Of a stretch of 64,000 bases of DNA, positions 25,110 through 34,455 are shown piece by piece. Made by a program: the position numbers and the translations under genes. Every line of letters starts with the position of its first letter. Within the stretch, counting starts at the first letter, position 1. Source of the DNA: Limnochorda sp. L945t (GTDB lineage: Bacteria > Bacillota > Limnochordia > Limnochordales > Geochordaceae); contig NZ_CP141615.1 in assembly GCF_035593305.1 (NCBI RefSeq), positions 744,001 through 808,000 on the forward strand, written 5' to 3'. The notes under the pieces are model-generated. The model made no database searches, had not been told where the DNA came from, and was given only the letters and a program-made list of their open reading frames with translations.

Positions 25110-25913
25110 TCAAGTTGCAGGATATGGTCGTAATCGGGCGCTACGACGCGGCCCGCCGGGCCCGGCTCCACGCAGGCGGGTAATCCCTGGCCCACGCCCC
25201 GCAGGCGTGACAGGCGGTTCGTCGAGCAAGTCGGCGAAGGCGAACCCGTCGCGCTCCACCACGGCGCCCCGCCGAAAGGCCACGGGCTGTGCGAACACCG
25301 GCCCGTCGTAGACGCAGGTGTGGAATTCGCCCTTCTCCCCGCACGGGTCGACCCCGGCAGGCAGCGCCGCCAGGAATGCCTCATCGAACTCCCGTCCTGC
25401 CCATGACGCGTCCAGACGGGCGAGGTCGACGCACACCACCACCGCCCGGAATCCGGCCCGTAGGAACTCTCGAGCTACGGCCCCTGTATCGCGCCCCCAC
25501 AGCGGAAACCGGGCCTCCATCCCGGCCCGGGCCAGCTGGCGCTCCCGGTATGCGCGGACATCGGCCAGGAAGATGTCGCCGAAGGCCACCGACCGGATGC
25601 CCCGAGCCTTCAGGTGCTCCAGGGCCTCCGCCATCCGGGCTTCGTAGACGGCGTTGGTGCACCGGGGCGGGATCGGCACCTCGAGCACCGGTACACCCAC
25701 AGCCCGAGCCTGCGCCCGGAGGAGGCTCCGGCGCACCCCGTGCATGCTCACCCGTTCATGAGTCTCCGTAACCGTCGTCAGCAGCAAACTGGCTCCGCCC
25801 AAAACGTACAGCGCCATCGCGCTGTCCTTCCCGCCGCTCCACGCGAGGGCAGGTCCGGGTTCGCCAGAGGACGGCCAGATGGGGGTCTTTCGGGATGCTG
25901 AGAGTCTGTTCAC
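25110..25913 (-). CDS. Diphthine-ammonia ligase-like ATP-binding protein (Dph6/MJ0570 family)
   Basis: 267 aa. PP-loop motif AWSGGKDSAMALYVL near residue 25, then VLEVPIPPRCTNAVYEARMAEALEHLKARGIRSVAFGDIFLADVRAYRERQLARAGMEARFPLWG and CGEKGEFHTCVYDGP, the hallmark regions of the ATP-pyrophosphatase family that includes eukaryotic Dph6 and the archaeal enzyme. Bacteria have no diphthamide, so the substrate here is unknown; it should adenylate a carboxylate or similar group. Start is uncertain: GTG 25913 is the last good start before the PP-loop, and the frame stays open upstream. Confidence 0.8.
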   Translation of the reverse strand: MNRLSASRKTPIWPSSGEPGPALAWSGGKDSAMALYVLGGASLLLTTVTETHERVSMHGVRRSLLRAQARAVGVPVLEVPIPPRCTNAVYEARMAEALEHLKARGIRSVAFGDIFLADVRAYRERQLARAGMEARFPLWGRDTGAVAREFLRAGFRAVVVCVDLARLDASWAGREFDEAFLAALPAGVDPCGEKGEFHTCVYDGPVFAQPVAFRRGAVVERDGFAFADLLDEPPVTPAGRGPGITRLRGAGPGGPRRSARLRPYPAT

Positions 25914-26058
25914 GGCCGCTTGCTCACCCCCGGCAGGATGACCGCTCCCGGGCCGGACGTCAACAGCGCCGCGGGAGGCCTCTGGCTTTGCCGTCTCCAA
26001 GGAGCCGCCACTCACCTCCACACACTCGGGAATGGACATGCCGGAGGTCAAGAGCGAG

Positions 26059-26436
26059 ATGCAGACGACCGGAGCACCGCGAACCACGGACCGGGGGGAG
26101 GACGAGACCATACCACCCCGGACCGGCGTGACGGCCCAGGTCGATTACTACGCGCTCACATCGGCACGGTGGGGCGATTTCGAGCGGCTCATGGGTGCCA
26201 GGTTGACCGACGGCCTGGTCGCCTGCGTCGTGCCGCTAAAATCGGGCACGTGGGGCGTCGCCCTGTGGCGGCAGGCCGGCTCCGACCTCCGGTCGGTGGT
26301 GGCGGTGAAACATTGCGTCGTCCGGGACGGCCGCATCCCCGAGCATGACCTCACCGAGGGCGACTCAGCGTTGGCGGAACTGGCTGAGAGCGGGAGGGCC
26401 GGTTACACGGGGCCTGTGGTACGCTGGACGACATGA
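26059..26436 (+). CDS. Hypothetical protein
   Basis: 125 aa, unrecognised. Core about residues 22-120 (VDYYALTSARWGDFERLMGARLTDGLVACVVPLKSGTWGVALWR) looks like a small cytoplasmic alpha/beta domain; no signal peptide, membrane helix or Cys cluster. The ATG at 26059 is chosen because GGAGGT lies ten bases upstream; a GTG at 26128 is closer to the compact part. It stands alone between two minus-strand genes. Confidence 0.5.
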   Translation: MQTTGAPRTTDRGEDETIPPRTGVTAQVDYYALTSARWGDFERLMGARLTDGLVACVVPLKSGTWGVALWRQAGSDLRSVVAVKHCVVRDGRIPEHDLTEGDSALAELAESGRAGYTGPVVRWTT

Positions 26437-26482
26437 CCTCTGCAGCAGCCGGCGCTCGATGGCTGTCGTATGGCCCCTAGCC

Positions 26483-27307
26483 TCACACTCCCCGCAGCAG
26501 GGGAGGGCCCAAGAGCTTCCGGAGCATGGCCTCCCGGGCCTGGTGTTCCACGGTGTCGTCCAGTGGCGGGAGCCGGATGCCTTGTCCGTACCGGCGGTCG
26601 ACGGCTGCCTGGAGCAGCCAGTCGGCCAGGGTAGGGTTTTTCGGCAGCAGGCTTCCGTGCAGGTAGGTGCCGATGGCGTTGCGGTAGCGCGCCCCCTCGG
26701 TGCCGTCGGAGCCGTTGTTGCCGTACCCGTAAAGTACCCGCCCGAGCGGCCGGGCTCGCGCGCCCAGGGTCGTGCGTCCCGAGTGGTTTTCGAACCCAAC
26801 CAACAGGGGCCTGGCGTCGCCCAGCTCGGCGCGGACCGCCACGTTGCCGATCATGCGGCGGCCACCCGCCTCCGTCCACGCGTCGAACAGCCCCAGCCCC
26901 TTCATCTCGGTGCCTTCCGCCGTTCGGTAGAAATGGCCCATCAGCTGGTAGCCTCCGCAGATGGCGAGCACGGGGCAGCCGGCCTCGACGGCCTCGATCA
27001 GCGACGGGCCCTTGCTGCGGCGAAAGTCCTCGGCGACGGCCTGCTGGGCCCTGTCCTGCCCTCCGGCCACCAGCACCAGGTCGAAGTGCGTCGCATCTAC
27101 CGGCGTGCCCACGGAGGCCTCGGTGACCGTGGTCGGTAGGCCCCGCCAGCGGGCGCGTTGCACGAGCGCGGTCAGGTTGCCCCGGTCCCCGTACACGTTG
27201 AGGAAGTCGGGGTACAAGAAGAGGATGCGAAGGGGCGGGAGGTCGCGCGGGAGATGGATCCCGTTGCCGTCAACCGGCGGTGACGGGGGCCGGGCGTGGG
27301 AGCCCAC
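26483..27307 (-). CDS. gatD: Lipid II isoglutaminyl synthase, glutaminase subunit GatD
   Basis: 274 aa class-I glutamine amidotransferase of the CobB/CobQ type. It releases ammonia from glutamine for MurT, which amidates the D-Glu of lipid II in the cytoplasm. LAICGGYQLMG holds the nucleophile Cys117; the catalytic His is in IGTYLHGSLLPKNP. RILFLYPDFLNVYGDRGNL is the family's N-terminal signature. The start (GTG 27307) overlaps the MurT gene by 38 bp, so the first ~25 residues may not be translated and a later start is possible. MurT/GatD pairs are typical of Gram-positive lineages. Confidence 0.93.
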   Translation of the reverse strand: MGSHARPPSPPVDGNGIHLPRDLPPLRILFLYPDFLNVYGDRGNLTALVQRARWRGLPTTVTEASVGTPVDATHFDLVLVAGGQDRAQQAVAEDFRRSKGPSLIEAVEAGCPVLAICGGYQLMGHFYRTAEGTEMKGLGLFDAWTEAGGRRMIGNVAVRAELGDARPLLVGFENHSGRTTLGARARPLGRVLYGYGNNGSDGTEGARYRNAIGTYLHGSLLPKNPTLADWLLQAAVDRRYGQGIRLPPLDDTVEHQAREAMLRKLLGPPLLRGV

Positions 27308-28718
27308 TGCTGACCAGCACCTTTCGGGCTGAGAGCATCGCCGTGTACGTGGCCAGGATCCAGACGGGCTCGTCCGAGGTCGCCCGCTCCAGGCATTGCC
27401 GGATGGCCTCCCCCAGGCGAGTCTCGATGACGAGCCGAGGCACCTCGACCCCGGCGTACTTCAGGCGCACCGCCATGTCGGCCGCCCGCCGGCCCGTGCA
27501 GATGACCGGGATGCCGGCCGGAAGGCGCGGGACGAGCCGCCCTTCGAAGTCGACGTCCCAGATCCAGGAGACGTCCCGCCCGTCGGCCGCCAGGTCGTTG
27601 AGCGCGATCGCCACGCAGCGCCACGGGCGCAAGGGGGCGACGGTGGCCAGCACCTGGTCGAAGCTCGTGGGGTTCTTGACCAGGCTCAAGACCACCCGGC
27701 GGCCGCGCACCCATACCTCCTCGGTGCGGCCGAACGGGACGGTGGCCTCTTCGAGCCCCTGCGCGATCTCGTCGGGCCCGAACTCGAGGGCAAGAGCGGC
27801 GCTCGCGGCAGCCAGGGCGTTGTAGACGTTGTGGATACCCGGCAGGCGCAAGCGCAGCTGCAGCTGGCCGGTGGAAGTCGAGACACCCACGACGGCAGCT
27901 CCGTCTTCACCGAACTGCTCGACGTCGCCCTGGACCTGGGGAAGGGGTCGCCGGTGACCGCAGTTGGGGCAGGCGTAATGCCCCAGCTGCGCGTAGAAAA
28001 GCCGCTCGTACCGGTAAGGCGTGCCGCAGCGCACGCACTGGGTCCCGTCCGCCGACAGGGGCGGCCTGGCTCCGCTCGGACCCGCAGGTGCCGGGAGCTC
28101 CGGCGCCCGCTGCACGCCGAAGTAGGTGACGCGCTGGCCGGCGGAGGCGGCCTCTTCCCCGAGCCACACGCTCAACGGGTCGTCCGCGCAGATGAACCAG
28201 TGCACTGCCTCTCCCGCGCGGGCGATGCCCTCGCGTACCCGGCGCACCGTCCCGTCGACCTCTCCGTACCGGTCCAGCTGGTCCCGGAAGAAGTTGGTCA
28301 CGATCACCGCTCTGGGACGCAGGGCGCCGACCACCGACGGAAAGGCCCCCTCATCGACCTCCAGCACCGCCAGATCCTGCGCCTCGGCCCGCCACCAGCC
28401 GGCGCCCTCGATGAAGGCCGCGAGCAGCCCGGCGGGAAGGTTGGCCCCGGCGACGTTGTGAATGAGGCGCAGGCCCCGGCGAGAGGCAATGCGATGCAGA
28501 AGCAGGGCCGTGGTCGTCTTGCCGTTGGTGCCCGTGACCACGACCGTGCCCTGCCTGGGCAAGCGGGCGACGTGGTCCAGCAAATCAGGGTCAATCGCCG
28601 CGGCCACCCGGCCGGGCCAGGCGGTACCCCCGCGCCCGAGCTGGCGCGAGGCTACCATGGCCACCTTGCCTGCCCACAAGGCGAGACGCAGCGGATGCAT
28701 GTTCATGCGTACCGACAC
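27270..28718 (-). CDS. murT: Lipid II isoglutaminyl synthase, ligase subunit MurT
   Basis: 482 aa Mur-ligase-fold protein. ATP site VTGTNGKTTT (61-70); ALRPRAVIVTNFFRDQLDRYGEVDGT is the Mur central motif; a zinc ribbon is inserted as CVRCG ... CPNCG near 227-254, characteristic of MurT; C-terminal Mur ligase domain contains LVKNPTSFDQVL. Together with GatD it converts D-Glu to D-isoglutamine in lipid II, which strengthens cross-linking. First gene of the pair, overlapping gatD. GTG 28718 and ATGs at 28706 and 28700 are all possible starts; no clear ribosome site. Confidence 0.94.
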   Translation of the reverse strand: MSVRMNMHPLRLALWAGKVAMVASRQLGRGGTAWPGRVAAAIDPDLLDHVARLPRQGTVVVTGTNGKTTTALLLHRIASRRGLRLIHNVAGANLPAGLLAAFIEGAGWWRAEAQDLAVLEVDEGAFPSVVGALRPRAVIVTNFFRDQLDRYGEVDGTVRRVREGIARAGEAVHWFICADDPLSVWLGEEAASAGQRVTYFGVQRAPELPAPAGPSGARPPLSADGTQCVRCGTPYRYERLFYAQLGHYACPNCGHRRPLPQVQGDVEQFGEDGAAVVGVSTSTGQLQLRLRLPGIHNVYNALAAASAALALEFGPDEIAQGLEEATVPFGRTEEVWVRGRRVVLSLVKNPTSFDQVLATVAPLRPWRCVAIALNDLAADGRDVSWIWDVDFEGRLVPRLPAGIPVICTGRRAADMAVRLKYAGVEVPRLVIETRLGEAIRQCLERATSDEPVWILATYTAMLSARKVLVSSGLPRPAPVTAG

Positions 28719-28877
28719 GCGAGCGTGACGAGCATCGTGAACGCCAGCTTCGACGCGTGCCTCCGAGGCGATTGTACACCCGGACAGGACCTTTCATTCC
28801 TCAAATCTCCAGCATGGCCGGACCCAGCTTTACTTGGAGCACAGCGTGCGCCAGTTCGGTCACACAGGGCGCCACCT

Positions 28878-30857
28878 TCAGCGCAGCATGACACCGCCCG
28901 AACGCAGGCTGCTCGTGAGTTGCCACACCACCTCGGCGACCCGGCCGCGCCGCACGAAAGGGGGATTTCCCCGGTGATCCCGTTCGAGGTGGCGGGCCGC
29001 CTCATCTCCTGCCGGCCCCAGCAGCCGGAGGATGGCCACGGCGTCCGCGTCGACCAGCCACTGGTTGCGGCGCGATTCGAAGGAGCGCCACGCTTCTTCC
29101 AGGCGCGGCGCCTGGAAAGCGTCCAGGGACCGGAGCAGGTGCTCGAGGTCGTCCAGGAACTCGCCGATCGTCGCCGGCTGCGCGAGGTAAAGCCCTCCGC
29201 GCTCGACGTAGGAGCCTGCGAACAGCCCCATGCGAAGCAGGGCGATGGCCTCGGGGTAAGCCGGATCGGCCTCGTCCTGGGCCGGCACGACCCCCCTCCA
29301 TCCACCTGGCGGCTGGAGTCGCGCGCCGACGGCACCGGCAGGCTCTTGCGGCCCCGCTGCAAGGCGGGCTCCCCGGCGTGCCAGGAGCCGGCGTACCTGC
29401 GTGACGTCTTCCGGACGGAGGACGAGCTCGTCCAGGGGCTCTCGTCGCGTGCGCGCCACCCAGGCCGCGACACCGGCGGCCTCCCCGAGCGCCACTTGCA
29501 GGGGCACCACGCGCGCCGAGAAGGCGGCCGTCGAGTCGAAGGAGGCCGCCTGGGAAACCACCAGGAGATTGTGCAGGTCGGCGGGCACCAGGGTGCGCAG
29601 CGGCACGCCGAAGGGGGCGGGCACCCCGAGGAGGTACGGGGGCTCGCCAGGGACGTATGTCTGGCCGTCGAGGGGATAACCCCCTACTGCCACGGAGTCC
29701 GGGAAGTATCGCCCGTATAGCACGTCGTCCGCCCGCAGGCGGTAAAGCCCGACGAGGTGCCTGCTCTCCCTCAGGTAGAGCCGGGGCGCCACGCCATCGA
29801 GCACCGCTCCGGCGAACACCGCCGGATCGGCCTCCCGGAGGTACTGAACGACTCGGGGAGCCTCGAGGGCGGCGGCGCGATACGCCTCGTCGACCGAAGC
29901 CGGGCTCGTGGCGTCGACGCCGTAGATCTCCAGAGCGTCGACGAGCAGGCTCCCGTCGTCCTGGCGTGCGACGTTGAGCCCGCGCAGGTGGAAGCGGGCA
30001 GGATCGCCGGGACGATACCCGGCGGCCAGGCGTCCCCAGCCCCAGGCGCTCCTTCCGGCGCAGCCGGAGCCGTCGTGAGCCCGGCGCGAGGTCTCCCTGG
30101 CGTGCGTGCACAAGACGTCCCACGGTACGCCGCGCAGGCGTAGCACGAGGCCGGCGGCCATCTGGCGACGGTCGAGCGTCGTGTCCTCGCGGCCCACGGT
30201 GAAGCGGGCGCCCGCTGCCCGGGCCAGGTCGGCGGTATCGCTGGCATCGATGAACAGAGGAGCCTGCAGTACTTGCTGCCCATCCGGGCCGTCCAGCACC
30301 ACGGCCTGGATCCAGCCGTCGCGCTCCAAGACCCGGACGAGACGCCGCTCGAGCTGCAGGGTGATGCCCGGGCGGGTCGCCCACTCGTCCATCACGGCCG
30401 CGGCTTGCCCCACGTCGAAGGACGGGTCGTGCCCGAGGTCCCGGTAGAGCTCGGCGAACAACCCTTGTTGCAGCAGGCCCCCCCTGTCGTCCCGGGCTAC
30501 GTCCAGCGTCGCGAGCCATCCTCGGGTCAGGACGCCTCCGACCTCCCTGTCGGGCTCCGCCAGCACCACGCGCAAGCCCTCCCGGGCTGCGGCCACGGCC
30601 GCTGCGATGCCCTGCGGGGTGGCCCCCCAGACGACGAGGTCCGGGAAGGTGCCGGAGGATGCCAGCGATGGGAGGCGCTCCAGGCCGAGCGGGTCGCGCA
30701 TGCCGAAGGCAGGGGAGGCCGAAGTCACGAGCGGGCCCGGCGCCAGCACGGGTACCAATGCCAGCACCAGGGCCCGTGGGCCAAGAGCCGCAGGGAGCCG
30801 GCCGTCGCGAATGCGTGATCGACCCCTTCCCGGGCTGATGGTTCTCGGCGGTATCAT
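28878..30857 (-). CDS. Exported FAD-dependent oxidoreductase (FAD_oxidored family)
   Basis: 659 aa. N-terminal export sequence (RALVLALVPVLAPGPLVTSA), then a dinucleotide-binding start DLVVWGATPQGIAAAVAAAREGLRVVLAEP and the family motif VGGVLTRGWLATLDV. Further signatures: PLFIDASDTADLARAAGA (FAD), GVDATSPASVDEAYRAA, DDVLYGRYFPDSVAVGGYPLDGQTY, and VSQAASFDSTAAFSARVVPLQVALGEAAGVAAWVA. This follows PF12831-type flavoproteins, mostly of unknown substrate, some acting on polysaccharide-derived compounds. The ATG at 30857 is chosen; it lies within an imperfect GGTATC..GATACC palindrome. The C-terminal ~150 residues include S-layer-like EAIALLRMGLFAG and may be a small accessory domain. Confidence 0.8.
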   Translation of the reverse strand: MIPPRTISPGRGRSRIRDGRLPAALGPRALVLALVPVLAPGPLVTSASPAFGMRDPLGLERLPSLASSGTFPDLVVWGATPQGIAAAVAAAREGLRVVLAEPDREVGGVLTRGWLATLDVARDDRGGLLQQGLFAELYRDLGHDPSFDVGQAAAVMDEWATRPGITLQLERRLVRVLERDGWIQAVVLDGPDGQQVLQAPLFIDASDTADLARAAGARFTVGREDTTLDRRQMAAGLVLRLRGVPWDVLCTHARETSRRAHDGSGCAGRSAWGWGRLAAGYRPGDPARFHLRGLNVARQDDGSLLVDALEIYGVDATSPASVDEAYRAAALEAPRVVQYLREADPAVFAGAVLDGVAPRLYLRESRHLVGLYRLRADDVLYGRYFPDSVAVGGYPLDGQTYVPGEPPYLLGVPAPFGVPLRTLVPADLHNLLVVSQAASFDSTAAFSARVVPLQVALGEAAGVAAWVARTRREPLDELVLRPEDVTQVRRLLARRGARLAAGPQEPAGAVGARLQPPGGWRGVVPAQDEADPAYPEAIALLRMGLFAGSYVERGGLYLAQPATIGEFLDDLEHLLRSLDAFQAPRLEEAWRSFESRRNQWLVDADAVAILRLLGPAGDEAARHLERDHRGNPPFVRRGRVAEVVWQLTSSLRSGGVMLR

Positions 30858-30933
30858 GGATGAGATCGCGATACCATGACAAGCCTGTGAAGGGCCCGTG
30901 CGCTCCAGCGGCGACGCCGCTGGAGCGGCGTGT

Positions 30934-30962
30934 TTGACAAGTCCAGAGCCGCGGGCTATTCT
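30934..30962 (+). promoter_or_regulatory. tRNA promoter
   Basis: TTGACA (30934-30939), 17-bp spacer, TATTCT (30957-30962), about 20 bp upstream of tRNA-His. A perfect 12-bp stem (30901-30927) lies just before it. Confidence 0.85.
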
Positions 30963-30981
30963 GGGATGCGGCGGCACCCGC

Positions 30982-31059
30982 GGTGGGCGTAGCTCAGTTG
31001 GTCAGAGCACCAGGCTGTGGACCTGGGGGTCGTGGGTTCGAGTCCCACCGTCCACCCCA
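30982..31059 (+). tRNA. tRNA-His (anticodon GTG)
   Basis: Extra G at -1 paired with C73, the His identity element; acceptor GTGGGCG/CGTCCAC, anticodon stem CCAGG/CCTGG with loop CTGTGGA (anticodon GTG), T arm GTGGG/CCCAC, encoded CCA. Confidence 0.97.
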
Positions 31060-31106
31060 TTCACCCCATCGCAGCGCCGCAGCCCGCGCCGCGGGTTCGC
31101 CGGTTT

Positions 31107-31183
31107 GCGCCCGTAGCTCAGGGGATCAGAGCGGGTGGCTTCGGACCACCAGGTCGTGGGTTCGAATCCTACCGGGCGCACCA
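31107..31183 (+). tRNA. tRNA-Arg (anticodon TCG)
   Basis: Acceptor GCGCCCG/CGGGCGC, anticodon stem GGTGG/CCACC with loop CTTCGGA (anticodon TCG, reads CGA), T arm GTGGG/CCTAC with TTCGAAT, encoded CCA. Second tRNA of the transcript. Confidence 0.97.
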
Positions 31184-31197
31184 CCAGCTGAAGGCAG

Positions 31198-31228
31198 GGC
31201 TCCTGGCGTGAAAGCCGGGAGCCTTTCT
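31198..31228 (+). terminator. Intrinsic terminator of the tRNA-His/Arg transcript
   Basis: Stem GGCTCCTGGC / GCCGGGAGCC (one T-G pair), loop GTGAAA, followed by TTTCT, starting 15 bp after the tRNA-Arg CCA. Confidence 0.75.
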
Positions 31229-31312
31229 CCATGGCCGGTCGTGTGTACGGTATGCGGCTCGAAGGGCGGCCTTCGACCGGGCAAAGCGTGACGACCGGCC
31301 GGAGGGCCCGAC

Positions 31313-32362
31313 GTGCTCCCCGGCGGGGGCGGGAACCCGGCGAGAGCTGAGGGATGTCCATTGAGCGCGACGGTGCGAGGGGGGCGACAGGCGGAGCCGG
31401 GGGCCGGAGGCGGGGCCGGTGCCGGTGCGCCTCTCGTCGAGCTGGGGCGCACGGGGATCCGGGTCAGCCCCGTCGGCATCGGGACATGGGCATGGGGCGA
31501 TCGGATGGTCTGGGGCTACGGCCGCGAGTACGCGGACGACGCCCTCGCGGAGGCCTTCCAGGCGGCCGTGGCAGCCGGGATCAACTGGTTCGACACCGCC
31601 GAGATTTACGGTAACGGGCGATCGGAGCGGCTGCTGGGAGAGTTCCTCGCCAGGATGCCGGATGGGCACTCCCGGGTGCTCGTCGCCAGTAAGTTCATGC
31701 CGTTTCCATGGCGGCTGCGCCGGCGCTCGCTTCTGGGTGCCCTGCGAGCGAGCCTCAGGCGCCTGGGCGTGGAGCGGATCGACCTCTATCAGATCCACTG
31801 GCCCTATCCGCCGGTGCCGGTGGAAACGTGGATGGAAGCCCTGGCGGAAGCCAGAGCGGAGGGCCTCATCCGCTCGGCCGGCGTCTCCAACTACTCCGCG
31901 GGCCAGATGCGCCGGGCCTACGAGGTGCTGGCTCGTCACGGCATCCCGCTGGCCTCCAACCAGGTACACTACAGCCTGCTTCACCGCGAGCCGGAGCGAA
32001 ACGGCGTGCTCGATGCCTGCCGGGAGCTCGGCGTGAGCCTCATCGCGTACAGCCCGCTCGAGATGGGCCTGCTGACCGGCAAGTACCGGGGGGAGCGCCC
32101 GAGGGGCGTGCGTGGCGCCATGCTGGCGCGTTCGGGGGCGCTCGGGCGGCTGCCCTCCGTCCTCGGCCTGCTGCAGGAGATTGGACAGGCTCACGGGGGC
32201 AAGAGCCCGGCCCAGGTCGCCCTGGCCTGGCTGGTCGCCAAGGGATCCTTGCCCATCCCGGGAGCCAAGTCGGCCGCGCACGCCCGCCAGCACGCACAGG
32301 CCATGACCATCTGCCTGGGCCCGGACGAAGTCGACGCGCTCGACCGGGCGGGCCGGCCGTGA
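31313..32362 (+). CDS. Aldo/keto reductase
   Basis: 349 aa NADPH-dependent oxidoreductase with a TIM barrel. Signatures: VSPVGIGTWAWG, NWFDTAEIYGNGRSERLLGEFL with catalytic Asp and Tyr, the catalytic Lys in VLVASKFMPFP, IDLYQIHWP with the catalytic His, IRSAGVSNYSAGQMRRAYE, and the cofactor region IPGAKSAAHARQ. The first ~35 residues are Gly/Ala-rich and not part of the fold: GTG 31313 (GGAGGG six bases upstream) and TTG 31361 (GAGGG seven bases upstream) are both plausible starts. Substrate unknown. Follows the tRNA terminator, so it has its own promoter. Confidence 0.88.
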   Translation: MLPGGGGNPARAEGCPLSATVRGGRQAEPGAGGGAGAGAPLVELGRTGIRVSPVGIGTWAWGDRMVWGYGREYADDALAEAFQAAVAAGINWFDTAEIYGNGRSERLLGEFLARMPDGHSRVLVASKFMPFPWRLRRRSLLGALRASLRRLGVERIDLYQIHWPYPPVPVETWMEALAEARAEGLIRSAGVSNYSAGQMRRAYEVLARHGIPLASNQVHYSLLHREPERNGVLDACRELGVSLIAYSPLEMGLLTGKYRGERPRGVRGAMLARSGALGRLPSVLGLLQEIGQAHGGKSPAQVALAWLVAKGSLPIPGAKSAAHARQHAQAMTICLGPDEVDALDRAGRP

Positions 32363-32441
32363 AGGATAGGCTTGCCAGGCGGCGAAGCGCGCATCTCGAG
32401 GCCCGGCTTGGGCCTGCTTCCCAGGGAAGGCGGGGTGCTCG

Positions 32442-33467
32442 ATGAGTGCCAAGGTGCGCCGCAGGGTCGCCGTCGTCACGGACAGCGTGGCCAATCTGCC
32501 CCAGGCCCTGGCCCGCTCGCTGCGCGTGTGGGTCGTCCCGCTCCTGGTCGTCTTTCGAGACAAGGTCTTTCGCGACGGGGTGGACCTCTCTCCGGCGCAG
32601 TTTTATCGCCGGCTGCGGGAAGGCCAGGTGGCCTCCACCTCCCAGCCCAACCCGGATGCGTTCCTGGAGGCTTACCAGGCGGCCGTGAAGTCTTCGGCAA
32701 GCGCGGAGCCGGCCGAGAGCATCCTGGTCATCACCATCTCCTCCAAGCTCAGCGGCACGTTCCACAGCGCCACGCAAGCCGCGCAGCGCTTCTCGTCGGC
32801 GGCGGTACGGGTCATCGACTCGCTGACCGCCTCCTTCGCGGAGGGGTGGCTGGTCACGGAGGCGGCGCGCCTGGCGGAGCGGGGCGCATCGCTGGGCGAA
32901 GTGGCGGACAGGGTACTGGCCCTGAGAGAGAAGGTGCGGATCTTTGCCGCGGTCGACTCGCTCGACTACCTGCGGCGGTCGGGCCGAATCGGGCGGGCCG
33001 TGGCCATGGCCGGCTCGCTGCTCAAGGTCAAGCCCATCCTGACGGTGGGCCGCGACGGGGTGGCGGAGGGGGTGGACCGGGCGCGCACGCTCGAGCGCGC
33101 ACTGGATCGCCTCGTGGAGTTCGTCGCCGAGGACGCACCCCAGCTCGTGCCCACTGCGCGAACGGCGCAGGCGACGGCCGGTGGGAGGGCCACGGAAGGC
33201 TCGGCTCAAGACGCGGGCGAGGAGCGGGGGCGGGGGTTTCAGCCCCAGCAGGTCGGGGCTCCGGAGAGCGGCCGTGGCCCCTTGCTCCATGCGGCGGTGG
33301 TTCACGCTGACGCGCTCGAAGCCGCCCATGCCCTGCGCCGGCGGCTGATCGAGCGTTTCCGGTGCGCGGAGCTCTTCCTCGAATACATCACCCCTGTGCT
33401 GGGGGCCCACGCGGGCCCCGGCACCACAGGGGTGGCGTACTGGTGGGAGCAGGAGGCGACGAGCTGA
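32442..33467 (+). CDS. DegV-family fatty-acid-binding protein with an insertion
   Basis: 341 aa; DegV/FakB proteins are usually about 280 aa and present a fatty acid to the kinase FakA. N-terminal VAVVTDSVANLP, TSQPNPDAFLEAYQ and ITISSKLSGTFHSATQAA are the lipid-binding signatures; SLDYLRRSGRIGRAVAMAGSLLKVKPILTV is the second lobe. About 50 low-complexity residues (VPTARTAQATAGGRATEGS...) are inserted before the last strand pair (AELFLEYITPVLGAHAGPGT). ATG with AAGGCGGGG upstream. The TauE gene begins right after its stop, so both are translated from one transcript. Confidence 0.9.
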   Translation: MSAKVRRRVAVVTDSVANLPQALARSLRVWVVPLLVVFRDKVFRDGVDLSPAQFYRRLREGQVASTSQPNPDAFLEAYQAAVKSSASAEPAESILVITISSKLSGTFHSATQAAQRFSSAAVRVIDSLTASFAEGWLVTEAARLAERGASLGEVADRVLALREKVRIFAAVDSLDYLRRSGRIGRAVAMAGSLLKVKPILTVGRDGVAEGVDRARTLERALDRLVEFVAEDAPQLVPTARTAQATAGGRATEGSAQDAGEERGRGFQPQQVGAPESGRGPLLHAAVVHADALEAAHALRRRLIERFRCAELFLEYITPVLGAHAGPGTTGVAYWWEQEATS

Positions 33468-34310
33468 ATGAGGCAGGCCGCAGAGGCTCAGGCCGCAGGC
33501 CAGGGGGTGGCCTGGAAGGCGGCCGTGGGCATCCTCATCGGGGTCGCGGGGGGCACCTTCGGGGGGCTGGCGGGCCTTGGCGGGGGCGTGCTGATGGTGC
33601 CCATGATGACCGCCTTTCTGGGGCTCACGCAGCACGAGGCCCACGGTTCGAGCATGCTGGCGGTGCTGTTCACGGCGGTATCCGGGGGGCTGGGGTATGC
33701 CCGGCATGGTGGGGTGGATTGGGTGGCGGCGGTGGCCGTGGCCTTCTCGGCGGTGGTCATGGCCGGCTACGGCGCCCGCCTCAGCCATCGGGTGCCGGCG
33801 CGGCGGCTGCGCCGCTACTTCGGCTACTTCCTCGTCGCCATGGCCCTCATCGTGGTGGTGAGCCGCTATCTCATGACCCATGCCGCAGGCGGTGCCCTTC
33901 CGGCGACGCCGGTCGTGGCGCTGGGAGGCATCCTGACCGGCCTGGTGAGCGGTTTTCTGGCGGGGATGATGGGCATGGGCGGCGGCGCCATCGTGGTACC
34001 CGCCCTCGTGGTGGGGCTCGGCTTGCCCCAGCACGTGGCGCAGGGTACTTCCCTCGTGCAGATGATCCCGACGGCCATCTCGGGCACCTTCACCCATCAC
34101 CGCCTCGGGCACACCCGCTGGGACGTGGCCCCGTGGGTGGGGGCCGGGGCGATCGCCGGCGGGTGGCTCGGCGCGTTCGTGGCCGCGTTGCTCCCGACGG
34201 ATACGCTGCGGTGGGTGTTCGCCGCGTTCATCTTCTTGATGGGCCTCAACTACGTTCGCACCTCGGCGCCGGTCAGGCCGGGGCACCCGTCCGGGACGGG
34301 CGGAGCATGA
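33468..34310 (+). CDS. TauE/SafE-type anion exporter
   Basis: 280 aa, about eight membrane helices. Two TauE repeats are visible: LIGVAGGTFGGLAGLGGGVLMVPMM near the N-terminus and GILTGLVSGFLAGMMGMGGGAIVVPALVVGLGLPQHVAQGTSL in the second half, both with the conserved GGG-x-VPxL pattern. Family members export sulfite, sulfoacetate or related organosulfur anions. ATG directly follows the DegV stop codon (no gap). Confidence 0.88.
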   Translation: MRQAAEAQAAGQGVAWKAAVGILIGVAGGTFGGLAGLGGGVLMVPMMTAFLGLTQHEAHGSSMLAVLFTAVSGGLGYARHGGVDWVAAVAVAFSAVVMAGYGARLSHRVPARRLRRYFGYFLVAMALIVVVSRYLMTHAAGGALPATPVVALGGILTGLVSGFLAGMMGMGGGAIVVPALVVGLGLPQHVAQGTSLVQMIPTAISGTFTHHRLGHTRWDVAPWVGAGAIAGGWLGAFVAALLPTDTLRWVFAAFIFLMGLNYVRTSAPVRPGHPSGTGGA

Positions 34311-34455
34311 TCCGGCCGACCGCCGGGCGAAAGACGGCCGGGGCGGGAAGCTGCCCCGAGTTTCGCTCCCCTCGCCCCGGCTGGCGGTCGGCCGTTCGGA
34401 CCCTCGCGCGGGTCTCCCGATCCCGTTCGACGTTGCGAGGTGCCCTCTAGCGCCG

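Noticed and set aside
30901-30927. Perfect 12-bp hairpin as a terminator
   Set aside because: No T-run follows on either strand; it stands just upstream of the tRNA promoter and its role is unclear.
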